Assembly: GCF_047302425.1 (NCBI RefSeq)
Contig: NZ_CP154855.1
Coordinates: 3,224,001 to 3,288,000, forward strand
Direction of reading: 5' to 3'
Length of the DNA stretch: 64,000 bases
DNA from: Oceanitalea sp047302425
GTDB taxonomy: Bacteria; Actinomycetota; Actinomycetes; Actinomycetales; Actinomycetaceae
The position numbers and the translations under genes are program-made. Positions 23,574 through 33,460 of the stretch are shown here, in pieces (the stretch's first letter is position 1; every line of letters starts with the position of its first letter). The notes below the pieces were generated by a model. It had not been told where the DNA came from. It did not search any database and saw only the letters and a program-made list of their open reading frames with translations.

Positions 23574-24509
23574 CTACCGCTCTGCGAGCCGTCGGCCGCG
23601 GCTGCGGACGACGGCCATCGCCGCCACCCCGAGGAGGAGGTCGGCCGCGGTGAGGACCACCCGGGCCAGCAGGACGGTGACGACGACGGCGCCCGCACCG
23701 AGCTGCCCGGCGAGCAGCGCCCCCAGCACCGCCTCGCGCACGCCGACACCGGCCGGGACGACGATGGCGAGGAAGCCGACGATCCAGGCGAGCGCGTACC
23801 CGCCGACCGACAGCGCCGCCGTCGCGAGCGTCGCCTCCATCCCGAGCCAGGTGGCGATGAGCCAGACCTGCACGCCGGCCACGACCCACCCGGCCAGCGC
23901 CCAGCCCGCCGAGCGCGCCACGCCCCCGAGGGTGAGCGGCTGCTCCAGCGGCGGGCGGCGCACGAGCCGCAGGGCGAGGCCGAGCAGTCGGTTGAGGACC
24001 GGCGGGGCGAGCACGACGACGAAGACCGGAAGCGTCCAGGCCACCCAGCCGTACTGCTCGCGGATCTCCTCCGGGCCCAGCACCACCGCGAGGACGGCGA
24101 GGAGCAGGCCGGTGACGATGGAGACGAGGATCGACACGACCATGACGGACACCGAGCGGCGCCGCGGGATCTTGTGGTCGGCGCCCATCTCGGCCGCTGC
24201 CACGATGTTCCACACGCCGCCGGGCAGGTACTTGCCCACCTGCGAGACGAAGAAGACCCGGCTGGCGTCCTTGACCGCGAGCGGTGAGCCGAGGTCGGTG
24301 AGCACCGCGCGCCAGGACAGCATGGTCAGGACGACGTAGACGAGGCTGACGAGCAGGGCCAGGGCGATCGCGCCCGGCGAGAGTGAGGCGAGCGCGCTGG
24401 ACACGTCGTCCCACTGGCTGCTCACCGCCCACACGCCGAAGGCGAGCGCGGCGGTGAGGAACAGCGCCCGCGCCCAGCGCGAGCGCAGCGCGGACAGGAT
24501 GCGGCTCAC
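23574..24509 (-). CDS. Lysylphosphatidylglycerol synthetase TM-domain / flippase-like membrane protein
   Basis: A 311-residue membrane protein of the LPG_synthase_TM (UPF0104, AglD-type) family. About eight hydrophobic segments are visible, with family hallmarks FVSQVGKYLPGGVWNIV near residue 95 and VPAGVGVREAVL near 250. Members without the catalytic domain often sit with glycosyltransferases and are proposed to move or anchor lipid-linked sugars. GTG 24509 overlaps the stop of the GT4 gene by 4 nt, so it is the last gene of a GT2-GT4-flippase-like operon reading leftward. The exact role is inferred from context. Confidence 0.87.
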   Translation of the reverse strand: MSRILSALRSRWARALFLTAALAFGVWAVSSQWDDVSSALASLSPGAIALALLVSLVYVVLTMLSWRAVLTDLGSPLAVKDASRVFFVSQVGKYLPGGVWNIVAAAEMGADHKIPRRRSVSVMVVSILVSIVTGLLLAVLAVVLGPEEIREQYGWVAWTLPVFVVVLAPPVLNRLLGLALRLVRRPPLEQPLTLGGVARSAGWALAGWVVAGVQVWLIATWLGMEATLATAALSVGGYALAWIVGFLAIVVPAGVGVREAVLGALLAGQLGAGAVVVTVLLARVVLTAADLLLGVAAMAVVRSRGRRLAER

Positions 24510-25606
24510 CGCGCGAGCACCTCGTCGAGCGGGGCGGTGACGGCGACGGCGGTGAGCTGGTCGGCACCGCGGGTGCGGTCCCGCGCCGCGGCCAAGGCGC
24601 CACGGTCCGCGGCGAGCCTGGCGAGGGCGTCCGCCAGGGCGGCGGGGTCGCCGGCCGGGACGTAGAGCGCCGCGTCCCCGAGGACCCGCCGCTGCGGAGG
24701 GGTGTCGCTCGTGACGACGGCGCAGCCCGCGGCGACGCCCTGGTAGACCTTGTTGGGCACGACCCGCTGCCCCTTGCCGGTGGTGCCGAAGATGCCCAGG
24801 CACACGTCGTGGCCGGCGACGACGGCGGGCAGCTCGGCGCCGTCGACCCAGTCGTGCCACGTGACGGTCGGGATGTCGCCGACCTCACGGCGCACGGCGT
24901 CGGCGTCCTGGCCGCTGCCGATGAGGGTGGCCCGCACCGGCACGCCCCGCTCGTGGAGCAGGCGCAGCGCACGGCCCACCGTCCCGGTGCCCTGCAGGGG
25001 GGTGAAGAGGCCGAAGAACACGACGCTCAGCGGCTCGTCCGCGGTCCGCTCCGCGGCGGTCTCGCCGGCCCGGAACCACGCACTCGTGGCGCCGACCTTG
25101 ACGACGACGGCGCGGTCGCGGTAGCGCGGCGGCACGAGCTCGCGGTGCTCCTCGGTGTCGACGACGACGACGTCCGCGGCGCGGATGGCGGCGGTGTCGA
25201 GGGCGCCGAGCAGGCGGGTGCGCAGCCCGGTGGGCGTGCCGCGGTCACGGGCGGTGTCCGCGGCGAAGATGAGGTGGTCGAGGACCACGGTGGAGCGCCG
25301 GAAGAGCACGCGCGCGAGGAGCACGTCGATGTGCCCGAGGTAGCCGACGAGCACCGCCTCGGGGCGCCGGGCCCCGCGGTAGCGGCGCGTCCCGGCGACG
25401 AGCGACGCCCAGCGGCGCACGACGGTGAGCGCGACACCGGGCAGTACCCGGGGGTCGCGCAGCGCGCGGACCTTGTCCGCCGTCGACAGCCCGAGCGGCC
25501 GGTTGAGCTCCTCGACCTCGTGGCCGTGCTCGCGCAGCCCGTCGACGAGCACCTGGACGCGCGGGTGCTTGCCGACGTCGTAGGTGCCGAAGGCGAGGAT
25601 CCTCAC
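24506..25606 (-). CDS. Family 4 glycosyltransferase
   Basis: A 366-residue GT-B glycosyltransferase. The N-terminal half begins ILAFGTYDVGKHPRVQVL and contains DVVVVDTEEH; the C-terminal donor-binding half includes LSVVFFGLFTPLQGTGTV, RATLIGSGQDADAV, VCLGIFGTTGKGQRVVPNKVYQGVAAGCAVVT and SDTPPQRRVLGDAALYVPAGD, the conserved nucleotide-sugar-binding region. Start is GTG 25606, overlapping the stop of the upstream GT2 (GTGA); the stop overlaps the flippase-like gene. A retaining sugar transferase in the cytoplasm is expected; donor and acceptor are unknown. Confidence 0.87.
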   Translation of the reverse strand: MRILAFGTYDVGKHPRVQVLVDGLREHGHEVEELNRPLGLSTADKVRALRDPRVLPGVALTVVRRWASLVAGTRRYRGARRPEAVLVGYLGHIDVLLARVLFRRSTVVLDHLIFAADTARDRGTPTGLRTRLLGALDTAAIRAADVVVVDTEEHRELVPPRYRDRAVVVKVGATSAWFRAGETAAERTADEPLSVVFFGLFTPLQGTGTVGRALRLLHERGVPVRATLIGSGQDADAVRREVGDIPTVTWHDWVDGAELPAVVAGHDVCLGIFGTTGKGQRVVPNKVYQGVAAGCAVVTSDTPPQRRVLGDAALYVPAGDPAALADALARLAADRGALAAARDRTRGADQLTAVAVTAPLDEVLAR

Positions 25607-26676
25607 CGCTCGACGGTCTCGCCGGTGGCGAGGGTGGTGGGGTGCTGGTCGTTCTCCGGCGGGGCCACGAGGTCGAGGTGTGCCGCGAGCAGCCCGTGGC
25701 CGTTGCGGTGCTCGCCGTCGGCCGCCACCTCGGTGCGGGGGCGGTACTGCATGACCTTGATCCGCTCGAGGCTCTCCTCGAGCAGCACGCGGTTGGTGCG
25801 TTGCAGGTCGGCGATGACGAGGAGGGCGAAGCTGAGGAGGGCGCCGACGAGCATCGCGGTGCCGAAGATCAGCGACTGGACGTGGCCGCTGCCCTCGCCC
25901 TGCAGCCAGAAGATGAAGAAGCGCACGAAGGGCACGAGCGCGGCGACGAGCATGAGCGTGCCGAGCGTGCCGAGCACGAGGTGCGGCTTGAACATGAGGA
26001 AGGACCGCGTGATCGCGCCCGCGGACTTGAACATGTGCTGCCAGATGTTCTTGAAGAGCCGCGACTCACGGGTCTTGGGGTTCGTCTCGATCGGCAGCGA
26101 CGCGATCCGCAGGCGCTTGTTGCCGGCCTGGATGATCGTCTCCATGCAGTAGGAGAACTGCGTGATGACGTTGAGGCGCAGCAGGGAGTTCTTCGAGTAG
26201 GCGCGGAAGCCGGAGGCGGCGTCGGGCAGCGCGGTGCCGGCGGCCTTGTTGACGACGGAGGAGCCGACCTGCTGCATCGCCTTCTTGAAGGGCGAGAAGT
26301 GCTTGATCGTGCTCGTCTGGCGGTCGGCGATGACGATGTCGGCCTCGCCGTGGACGATCGGCTGGACGAGGTCGGTGATGCGCTCCTGCGGGTACTGGTT
26401 GTCGCCGTCGGTGTTGACGACGATGTCCGCGCCGTGGGCGAGGGCGTAGTCAATGCCGTCGCGGAAGGAGCGGGCCAGGCCCATGTTGCGGGCGTGCCGC
26501 ACGAAGTGCTTCACCCCGTGCTGCTGGGCGATCTCGATGGTGCGGTCGGTGGAGCCGTCGTCGATGACGAGGATCTCGATCTGGTCGATGCCCGGGATCT
26601 CCCGCGGGATCGACTGGAGCACTAGGGGCAGGGTCTCTTCCTCGTTGAGGCACGGGACCTGGACAAACAGCTTCAC
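25603..26676 (-). CDS. Family 2 glycosyltransferase with C-terminal membrane segments
   Basis: A 357-residue GT2 of the polyprenyl-phosphate-sugar synthase-like type. The GT-A domain (about 1-220) shows QVPCLNEEETLPLVL, LVIDDGSTDRT, GLARSFRDGIDYA, VNTDGDNQYP (metal-binding acidic site) and SGFRAYSKNS. Two hydrophobic segments (about 235-258 and 275-298) follow, then a variable tail. Such enzymes load a sugar onto undecaprenyl phosphate or start a lipid-linked chain. Start is GTG 26676 with no convincing ribosome-binding site. It is first in the coupled GT2-GT4-flippase-like operon. Confidence 0.88.
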   Translation of the reverse strand: MKLFVQVPCLNEEETLPLVLQSIPREIPGIDQIEILVIDDGSTDRTIEIAQQHGVKHFVRHARNMGLARSFRDGIDYALAHGADIVVNTDGDNQYPQERITDLVQPIVHGEADIVIADRQTSTIKHFSPFKKAMQQVGSSVVNKAAGTALPDAASGFRAYSKNSLLRLNVITQFSYCMETIIQAGNKRLRIASLPIETNPKTRESRLFKNIWQHMFKSAGAITRSFLMFKPHLVLGTLGTLMLVAALVPFVRFFIFWLQGEGSGHVQSLIFGTAMLVGALLSFALLVIADLQRTNRVLLEESLERIKVMQYRPRTEVAADGEHRNGHGLLAAHLDLVAPPENDQHPTTLATGETVER

Positions 26677-26819
26677 TGGTTCAACCCATCCGTCGTCGAG
26701 CGCGGCTGCTGGATCGTCGGGCCAGCAGCGTGTCGTGCGGTGACGCCCACGGTGTCGACGTCACACCTGCGAGACACGATACGCGGTCCCGCGGGCGCGA
26801 CGGCGGACCGTGTCCCGCT

Positions 26820-29573
26820 TCACGCCTGGGCCGAGTCGTCCTCCGCCGGTCCCGGCGACACGGGCCGGGCGGGCCGGTCGCGGCGGGCGCGCAGGGCGAC
26901 GAGGACCCACAGCGTGGCCAGGCCCGTGCCGGTGGCGAGCGCCACCCAGGGCAGCACCGACCAGCCGACGGGCTCGTAGGACAGCTCGACGACGTGCTCG
27001 CCGGCGGGCACCGGCACGCCCTGCAGGGCGTGGTCCGCCCGCAGGACGTCCACGGGCTCGCCGTCGACGTAGGCCTGCCAGCCGTCCTGGAAGGAGTCGG
27101 CGACGACGAGCATGCCGGCCCCCTCGGCGTCGACCCGGACCCGCTTGAGGTCGTCGCTGTCCGTCTCGACGTCGACGGTGGCCGGGAGCCCGGCGAAGTC
27201 GACCTCGTCGGCGTCCGGCAGGAGCGCGACCTCGGGGGGCAGGGTGGCGAGCAGCGCTGCGCAGGCCTCCTCGCAGGACTGCGCGTCCTGCGCCCAGCGG
27301 AACCGGGGCAGCGCCGTCGTCCGCTCGTACACCTGGGCGCCGTCGGTGAGGACGAGGTCGAGCCCGTCGTCGGGCGCGGTGATCGCGCCGACCCAGCCGC
27401 CGTCGGGGCCGGCGACGACGGAGACCTGCGGCTCCCCCTCGGCCCGGACCTCGATGGTGAGCGGGCCGGTGGCCGCGGCGAGGTGCTCACCGTCGACGGG
27501 GATGGTGACGAGGTCCGCGAAGCCGTCACGGACGCGGCGCTCGGCGGTGGCGACCACCTCCGCGCCGTCGCGCACCTCGACGGTGATCGTCGTCGGGTCC
27601 TGCGACTCGGCGACGTCACCGATGGGCTCGGCGATCTCGACGGCGACCCCGCGCAGGCCCACCGGCGCGAGCTCGCGGCGGGCGGCGGTCTCCTGCAGCA
27701 CGACCGAGCGGGAGGCGTCCTGCTCGCCGTCGCCCTGGAGGTCGCCGACCGGCGCGACCGCGAGGTCGGCGACCCCGTAGCGGACGGCGAGTCGGTCGAG
27801 CACGAGGTGGGTGAGGGCGGGGAGGTTGGAGAGGGTGTGGTTGGTCGGCGTGAGGAACATGCCCTCGTCGACCTCCTCGAGCAGCTCCCGCCACTCCGCC
27901 GGCACGAAGGTGTGCCCGGAGAGCGAGCGCACCCCGGCGACCTTGTTCGCGCCGTTCCAGTACGCGTACCCGGCGCCGACCATCCGCTCGTGCCCGAGGT
28001 TCTCCTGCAGGAAGCGGTCGGTGCCGGTCTCCCGGAAGAGCAGCTCGGGGTCGGTGCGCGGCCAGAAGGCGCTGGTGAAGAGGAGGGCCTCGCCGACGAG
28101 CGCGAGGGGGATGAGGGCGACGACGACGCCGCGGCCGCGGAGCCCGGACATCACCCAGGCCCACGCGAGCGCGACGACGACGCCCGCGGCGAGCCCGAGG
28201 AGCACCGAGGTGCGCACCTGCGCCCACGCGGCCGGCTCGGGCGCGAGCCGGCGGGCCGCCCAGGCCGCACCGGCCAGCGCGAGCGGGGCGGCGACGACGC
28301 CGAGCCACGGGAGCACCCTCCGGGTGCCGGCCGAGCGACGGATCGCGTCGACGCCGGCGGCCGCGAGCATGGCGAACATGAGCCCGCCGATGGCACGCAT
28401 GCGGTGCATCGGGGAGTTGTCCATGAGCGGCAGCATGGCGATCGTCTGGTTGAGCCGGCCGCCGAGGAAGGTGACGGCGAGGGTGAGCAGCCCGGCGACG
28501 AGCCAGAAGGTCCGGGCACCGGCCATCCGCTCCCCCGCCCGGGGCAGGACGAGGGCGGCGACGCACAGCACGAGCGCGCCCGCGCCGATGAAGGACACGC
28601 CCTCCACCGGGATGACGCTGCCCCAGCGGACCGCGTCGGTCGCGCAGGTGCCCAGGGCCTGCGGGAACGCCGCGGTGAGGAGCTCGCGGATGCCGAAGGT
28701 GAAGGCCCACATGTTCTCGCGGTAGCCGAGGTCCGTGGCACCGAGCTGCTCCAGCCAGGGCAGCAGCTGGAAGGCCACCATGAGCCCGCCCAGGGCGGCG
28801 CCGCCGGCGGCGAGCAGCGGGGCCTTGCCCCAGCGGCGCCAGGCGCCGGGCTCGGGGTCGGCGCGGTTGACGAGGACGAGGCGCAGGACGGCGTAGACGA
28901 TGCCGAGGTAGACGGCGTGGACCGCGACCGCCGGGAAGCCGCCCAGCGCGAGGGCGGCGACGACGAAGGGCAGCGGCAGCGCCGAGCGCAGGGTGCGGTC
29001 CTGGACGATGCGTTCCAGCGCCCAGAACAGCAGCGGGAAGATCGCCGCGGTGCGGGTCTGGGGCCAGTTGGTCCACATGACCATGAAGCCGCTCGTCGCG
29101 AAGAGCAGGCCGCCGACGGCGCCGGCCGCCGTCGACAGGCCCAGGCGGCGGGCCCACAGCACCGTGCCCGCGACCGCCGCGACGACCTCGAAGAGCTTGA
29201 GCCAGCCGGTGAAGGAGGCGTCGGAGAAGGGCAGCGTGGCGAGGAAGAGCGGCGAGGCCACACCCTGCGGCGGGGCGGCGCCGAGCATCGCCCCGGCGGA
29301 GGCGCCGTCGTCCCACAGCGGGGCGGGGTCGCCCCCGGCGATCCGCTGGCGGAACTCCAGGGAGGAGGGGATGACGGAGTCGACGGTGTCGGAGACGCAG
29401 ACGTTACGGACCTCCTCGACCGTCGTCGTCTCGATCCACGGCGCCTGCGAGCTGTCGATGAGGTCGCCGGCGGCGAAGAGCCGCAGGCCCAGCAGGGAGG
29501 GGCCGACCATGACGACGAGGAGGACGACGGGCGCCAGCCAGGCCAGCAGCGTCCCCGGGTCGGGCCGCCTCAT
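26820..29573 (-). CDS. YfhO-like large membrane protein
   Basis: A 917-residue protein with a cleavable-looking or anchoring hydrophobic N-terminus (VVLLVVMVGPSLLGL) and about twelve hydrophobic segments up to about residue 480, then a soluble extracytoplasmic C-terminal region and a last membrane span near 885-905. Motifs such as PLFLATLPF, GFMVMWTNWPQTRTAA and MDNSPMHRMRA match bacterial YfhO-family membrane proteins, implicated in glycosylating wall polymers from lipid-linked sugars (GT-C-like). ATG 29573 overlaps the stop of the upstream double glycosyltransferase. The frame continues further upstream but has no homology there. Confidence 0.78.
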   Translation of the reverse strand: MRRPDPGTLLAWLAPVVLLVVMVGPSLLGLRLFAAGDLIDSSQAPWIETTTVEEVRNVCVSDTVDSVIPSSLEFRQRIAGGDPAPLWDDGASAGAMLGAAPPQGVASPLFLATLPFSDASFTGWLKLFEVVAAVAGTVLWARRLGLSTAAGAVGGLLFATSGFMVMWTNWPQTRTAAIFPLLFWALERIVQDRTLRSALPLPFVVAALALGGFPAVAVHAVYLGIVYAVLRLVLVNRADPEPGAWRRWGKAPLLAAGGAALGGLMVAFQLLPWLEQLGATDLGYRENMWAFTFGIRELLTAAFPQALGTCATDAVRWGSVIPVEGVSFIGAGALVLCVAALVLPRAGERMAGARTFWLVAGLLTLAVTFLGGRLNQTIAMLPLMDNSPMHRMRAIGGLMFAMLAAAGVDAIRRSAGTRRVLPWLGVVAAPLALAGAAWAARRLAPEPAAWAQVRTSVLLGLAAGVVVALAWAWVMSGLRGRGVVVALIPLALVGEALLFTSAFWPRTDPELLFRETGTDRFLQENLGHERMVGAGYAYWNGANKVAGVRSLSGHTFVPAEWRELLEEVDEGMFLTPTNHTLSNLPALTHLVLDRLAVRYGVADLAVAPVGDLQGDGEQDASRSVVLQETAARRELAPVGLRGVAVEIAEPIGDVAESQDPTTITVEVRDGAEVVATAERRVRDGFADLVTIPVDGEHLAAATGPLTIEVRAEGEPQVSVVAGPDGGWVGAITAPDDGLDLVLTDGAQVYERTTALPRFRWAQDAQSCEEACAALLATLPPEVALLPDADEVDFAGLPATVDVETDSDDLKRVRVDAEGAGMLVVADSFQDGWQAYVDGEPVDVLRADHALQGVPVPAGEHVVELSYEPVGWSVLPWVALATGTGLATLWVLVALRARRDRPARPVSPGPAEDDSAQA

Positions 29574-32086
29574 CGCTGCCCCTTCCCCAGGCGGGACGCT
29601 ACGCGCGACGCGACGGCGCGGACGCCACCGGCGCGCAGGACACGCAGCACCGCCTGCGCCCGCCGCGCGGGCGCGGTGCGGGCCAGGCGCCGCAGCGCCG
29701 GGTGGCGGCGGCGCGTGGGCCGTGCGTAGGGCTCGACATAGGCGTCGGCCGCGGAGAGCGGCTCGTCGTCGGCGACCGGTTCCCAGCCGCTCGGGGGCCG
29801 GTGGCCGTGGGCGGCGACCTCCTCGGCCGCCGCCTCCAGGGCCGCGAGGTAGGCCCGTCCCTGCAGGTGGGGCGACCACCGCAGCAGGGCCTCGCGCCGG
29901 GCCTGGGTGCCCACCCGGCGGCGCAGGACCGCGTCGTCGAGCAGCGCGGTCAGCGCGCCCACCCACTCCTCGCGGCTCACGGCCAGGTAGCCGGTCCGCC
30001 CGTCGCGCACCGCCTCCCGGAAGGGCTCGGTGGGGCTGGCGACGACCGGGGTCTCGACGACCGCGGCCTCGAGCCACTTGATCGCGGACTTCGCCTCGTT
30101 GAAGCGCGAGTCGGTCAGCGGCGCCAGGCACACGTCGACGTCGCGCAGCAGCCCGGGCAGCTCGTGCCACGGCACGAAGGGCAGGCGGCGCACCCGGTCA
30201 CCCACGGCGGCGAGCGCCGGGGTGGGCTCCAGCGGCCCGCCGAGCCACAGCTCGACGTCCGGGCGCGCGCGCATCACGTCGAGGACGGCCGGCTCGACGA
30301 GGGCCCAGTCGGCGTCGTGCGTCGTCGTGCCCGAGAAGTAGCCGATGCGCGGGGGGCCGTCGGTGCGCGGGCGCTGCAGCGCCTCGTCGCTGGCCTGGGC
30401 GAGCAGCGCCCCGACCCCGTTGGCGAAGCGGCGGGCCGGCAGCCCGACGACCTCGGTCGCCTGCTCGCACAGCATCCGGGTGGAGCCGATGTAGAGGTCG
30501 GCCCGCTCCATCGTCGTGCGGTAGCGCGCCACGCCCCGCCACCACAGCTCCTCCTCCTCGGGCGGCAGCGACTCCAGGCCGTCGACCTGGCCGCGCAGCC
30601 GCGGGTCGAAGATGAGGTCGTCGATGTCGAAGACCACCGGCACCGCGGGACGGTCCGTGCGCAGCTGGTCGAGCAGGGCGAGCAGCTGCCAGGTCGCGGG
30701 GACGCGGTAGAGGACGACGGCGTCGGCCCCCGCCAGCGCCGTCTCCAGCCCGGGGTCGCGGTAGTGGCGGATCTCGGTGGTGACGCCGAGCAGGCGCAGC
30801 CCCTCGGCGGCCAGGTGGACCCGGTAGCGCAGCGGCGCGCCCTGGATCCCGACGACGAAGAGCACCCGGTCGATGGTCCGGTCGGCGGCGGCGGGGGGCG
30901 GCGGTGCGGCGGCGTCGAGCTCGGCGTAGAGGTCGAGCAGGCCGGCTGCCTGGTCGGCGAAGTCGCGCGGCGGGGTGACCGGCCCGGCGCCGATGAGCCG
31001 GTCGGCGAGCGCGGTGTCGGTGACGATCCGGCGCATGGCGTCGGTGAGCGCCGCGGCGTCCGCGGCGGGCACGACGAGCCCGTTGACGCCGTCGCTCACG
31101 GCCTCCTCGGGGCCCAGGGTGTCGGTGCAGATGACGGCGAGGCCGGCGCTGAGCGCCTCGCGGGTGAGGATCGAGTGGGACTCGCGCATGACGGAGGGCA
31201 GGACGAGGACGTCGTGCTCGGCGAGGATCGTCCCGAGCTCGGCCGGCTGGAAGCCGGGGCGGGCCGTCGCGGCCGCGGGCAGCCCGGTGGTGTCGGTGAC
31301 GCCGTAGAGGTCGATGGTCCACCCGGGCAGCTGCGCGAGCGGTGCCAGCGCCTCGCGCAGGACGTCGGCGCCCTTCATCGGGTCCTTGCCGCCGGCGAAG
31401 AGGAAGCGCACGTGGTCGGCGCGCCGGCGCCCCTCGGCGGGTGCCGGGATCGCGGGCAGGCCGTTCTCGTCGACCCGCACCCGCTCGGGGTCCACCCCGT
31501 TGGCGACGAGGACCCGGGCGGCGCTCGCGGACGGGGCCAGGACGACGTCGGCCGCCGCGAGCTGCTCGGCGAGCCCGGCGTTGCGCTGCTCGAGCCACTC
31601 GTGGTCCACCTCGCACGGGCAGGTGCCGCAGCCGACGACGAGCGAGCACGGCCGCATGTCCCGGGTGACGAGGAACTGGCGCGCGCAGAACCACCAGAAG
31701 TCGTGCATCGTCACGACGACGGCGGCCCCGGCGTCCTTGGCGGCGCGCACGAGGGAGCCGCCGAGGGTCTGCACGGAGTGGACGTGGACGACGTCGGGGC
31801 GCACCTCGGCGAGCCAGCCACGGAAGTCGGCGTCGACCTCGGGGTTGTCGCTGTTGCGCGGGTCGGACCACCCGGTCCACGGGGTGGTCGTCACCCAGCG
31901 GACGGTGACGCCGTCGTCCTCGTCGGTCCAGGTGCTCAGCGGCTCCCGGCTCTCGTCGAGGTGCCCGGCGTAGACGAGGGACTCGTGCCCGGCGTCCGCG
32001 ACCGCCCGCGCGACCCGGTGCGGCACCAGGGTGCCGCCACTGACGAAGTTCGGCGGGAAGTGGGCAGAGACCTGGACGACGCGCAC
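29570..32086 (-). CDS. Bifunctional-looking protein with two GT-B glycosyltransferase modules
   Basis: An 838-residue protein with two tandem GT4-type modules. Module one (about 1-385) starts VVQVSAHFPPNFVSGG and has VHVHSVQTLGG, MHDFWWFCARQ, a Cys-rich insert GCGTCPCEVDHEW, and the donor-site region SHSILTREALSAGLAVI. Module two (about 400-790) has IQGAPLRYRVHLAAEGL, FDIDDLIFDP, IGYFSGTTTHDADW and FNEAKSAIKWLEAAVVETPVVAS. Two transferases in one chain suggest addition of two successive sugars to a wall glycan. The start is set at GTG 32086 because a TAGGCT box lies exactly 6 nt upstream (leaderless); GTG 32092 would overlap that box's edge. The stop overlaps the YfhO-like gene. Confidence 0.85.
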   Translation of the reverse strand: MRVVQVSAHFPPNFVSGGTLVPHRVARAVADAGHESLVYAGHLDESREPLSTWTDEDDGVTVRWVTTTPWTGWSDPRNSDNPEVDADFRGWLAEVRPDVVHVHSVQTLGGSLVRAAKDAGAAVVVTMHDFWWFCARQFLVTRDMRPCSLVVGCGTCPCEVDHEWLEQRNAGLAEQLAAADVVLAPSASAARVLVANGVDPERVRVDENGLPAIPAPAEGRRRADHVRFLFAGGKDPMKGADVLREALAPLAQLPGWTIDLYGVTDTTGLPAAATARPGFQPAELGTILAEHDVLVLPSVMRESHSILTREALSAGLAVICTDTLGPEEAVSDGVNGLVVPAADAAALTDAMRRIVTDTALADRLIGAGPVTPPRDFADQAAGLLDLYAELDAAAPPPPAAADRTIDRVLFVVGIQGAPLRYRVHLAAEGLRLLGVTTEIRHYRDPGLETALAGADAVVLYRVPATWQLLALLDQLRTDRPAVPVVFDIDDLIFDPRLRGQVDGLESLPPEEEELWWRGVARYRTTMERADLYIGSTRMLCEQATEVVGLPARRFANGVGALLAQASDEALQRPRTDGPPRIGYFSGTTTHDADWALVEPAVLDVMRARPDVELWLGGPLEPTPALAAVGDRVRRLPFVPWHELPGLLRDVDVCLAPLTDSRFNEAKSAIKWLEAAVVETPVVASPTEPFREAVRDGRTGYLAVSREEWVGALTALLDDAVLRRRVGTQARREALLRWSPHLQGRAYLAALEAAAEEVAAHGHRPPSGWEPVADDEPLSAADAYVEPYARPTRRRHPALRRLARTAPARRAQAVLRVLRAGGVRAVASRVASRLGKGQR

Positions 32087-32092
32087 CGGCAC

Positions 32093-32098
32093 AGCCTA
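32093..32098 (-). promoter_or_regulatory. -10 box of a leaderless promoter (TAGGCT)
   Basis: On the minus strand TAGGCT is separated by 6 nt from the GTG at 32086, the same geometry as upstream of the TIGR03089 gene. It lies in a 33-bp gap inside a run of same-strand glycosyltransferase genes and marks an internal promoter. Confidence 0.55.
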
Positions 32099-32119
32099 GC
32101 CGGGCGGGACGACGCCCCC

Positions 32120-33460
32120 TCAGCGCCCCAGCCGCACCCGCAGCCGGCGTACGACGGCGCCGGCCCCCTCGTCCTTCAGCATGCGGACCGCCGCGGTGAC
32201 GTCCTGACGCGCCCGGGTGAGCGCGCCCGGCTCGCCCCCGAGGACGTCGAGCGCCCGGCCGGTGTCGGCCGCGCGGCGGGGGGCGGCGCAGAACCGGGCC
32301 AGCGGCTCGAGGACGACCGGCCAGCGGAACCGGGCGGCCGCCTCGCGCACGTGGGCGGCGACGGCGGCGCGCTCCTCCCGGTCGGTGAGCAGCTCGAGGA
32401 GGGCGGCCGCCATCGCGTCCGGGTCCTCCGCGGGGACCGCGCGCCCGAGGTTCTCGGCCGCGACGAGCTCGCCGAAGGCGTCCCCCGCCGTGCACACGAC
32501 CGGCAGCCCGGCCCACAGGTAGTCGAGGATGCGGGTGCGGAAGCTGAAGGCGGTCTCGACGTGGTCGAAGTGGGCGCTGACGCCGATGTCGGCGTCGAGC
32601 AGGTAGTCCGCGCGCCGGTCGTAGGGCACCCAGTCCTCGTTGAAGAAGACGTGCCGGCCGGTGAGGCCGAGCTCGTCCGCCAGGGCGCGGGCGCGGCGGG
32701 CGGCGACGGTCTCGGGCACGTCGGGGTTCGGGTGCTTCATGCCGAGGAAGAAGAGCCGCACGGTCGGTACCGTCTCGCGCACCCGGTCGACGGCGCGGAT
32801 CACCGTGTACGGGTCGAACCAGTTGTAGACGCCGCCGCCCCAGACGATGACGTGGTCGTCCACGCCGATGCCGGGGACCACGCCCTTGAGCGCCCCGCCC
32901 GTGCTCACCGGCGCGTCCTGGGTGATCCCGAAGGGGACGACGTCGAGGAGGCGGCGCAGGGAGGGGTCGTCGTCGTAGGTGGCCGGGTTGACGCGTCCGG
33001 CGGCGGCGAGGTGCCCGAGCCAGAAGTCGCGCTGCTTCTCCGAGGCGCAGAGGAAGAAGTCCCCCCGCCGGGCCTGCGCGGTGAGCTCGGTGACCGCCTT
33101 GGCCGTCGAGGCGGCCCGCCGCTCCTCGCTGTCCCCGCGGGTCACCTCGAGGGACTCGAGGTGGAAGGGGTCGTAGAGGTCGACGACGAGCGACTGGGGC
33201 ACGGTCTGCAGCCACGGGAAGGCGCGCATGACGTAGCCCTGGACGACGACGACGTCCGCCGCCGCGACGTCCTGCCGGAACTGCGCGGGGCTGGTGCGCC
33301 GGACCGTGAAGGTGGGGGCGGTCCGCTCGCAGGCGCCGAAGGTGACGAGCTCGACGTCGTGCTCCGCCGCGAGGAAGGAGGCGGTCTCCCACGCCCGGAT
33401 GGCCGGCCCGGCCATGCGCTCGGCGACCGTGTCGAGGGTGACGACGAGGACTCGGGTCAC
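32120..33460 (-). CDS. Family 4 glycosyltransferase
   Basis: A 446-residue GT-B transferase. The N-terminal acceptor half has VLVVTLDTVAERMAGPAIRA and DVVVVQGYVMRAFP; the C-terminal donor half has VIVWGGGVYNWFDPYTVI, RLFFLGMKHPNPDVP, HVFFNEDWVPYDRRADYLL and TRILDYLWAGLPVVCTAGD. Related proteins occur in teichoic acid and O-antigen loci next to double GT2 and Wzm/Wzt genes, as here. GTG 33460 overlaps the stop of the upstream GT2 (GTGA). Donor and acceptor cannot be told from sequence. Confidence 0.87.
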   Translation of the reverse strand: MTRVLVVTLDTVAERMAGPAIRAWETASFLAAEHDVELVTFGACERTAPTFTVRRTSPAQFRQDVAAADVVVVQGYVMRAFPWLQTVPQSLVVDLYDPFHLESLEVTRGDSEERRAASTAKAVTELTAQARRGDFFLCASEKQRDFWLGHLAAAGRVNPATYDDDPSLRRLLDVVPFGITQDAPVSTGGALKGVVPGIGVDDHVIVWGGGVYNWFDPYTVIRAVDRVRETVPTVRLFFLGMKHPNPDVPETVAARRARALADELGLTGRHVFFNEDWVPYDRRADYLLDADIGVSAHFDHVETAFSFRTRILDYLWAGLPVVCTAGDAFGELVAAENLGRAVPAEDPDAMAAALLELLTDREERAAVAAHVREAAARFRWPVVLEPLARFCAAPRRAADTGRALDVLGGEPGALTRARQDVTAAVRMLKDEGAGAVVRRLRVRLGR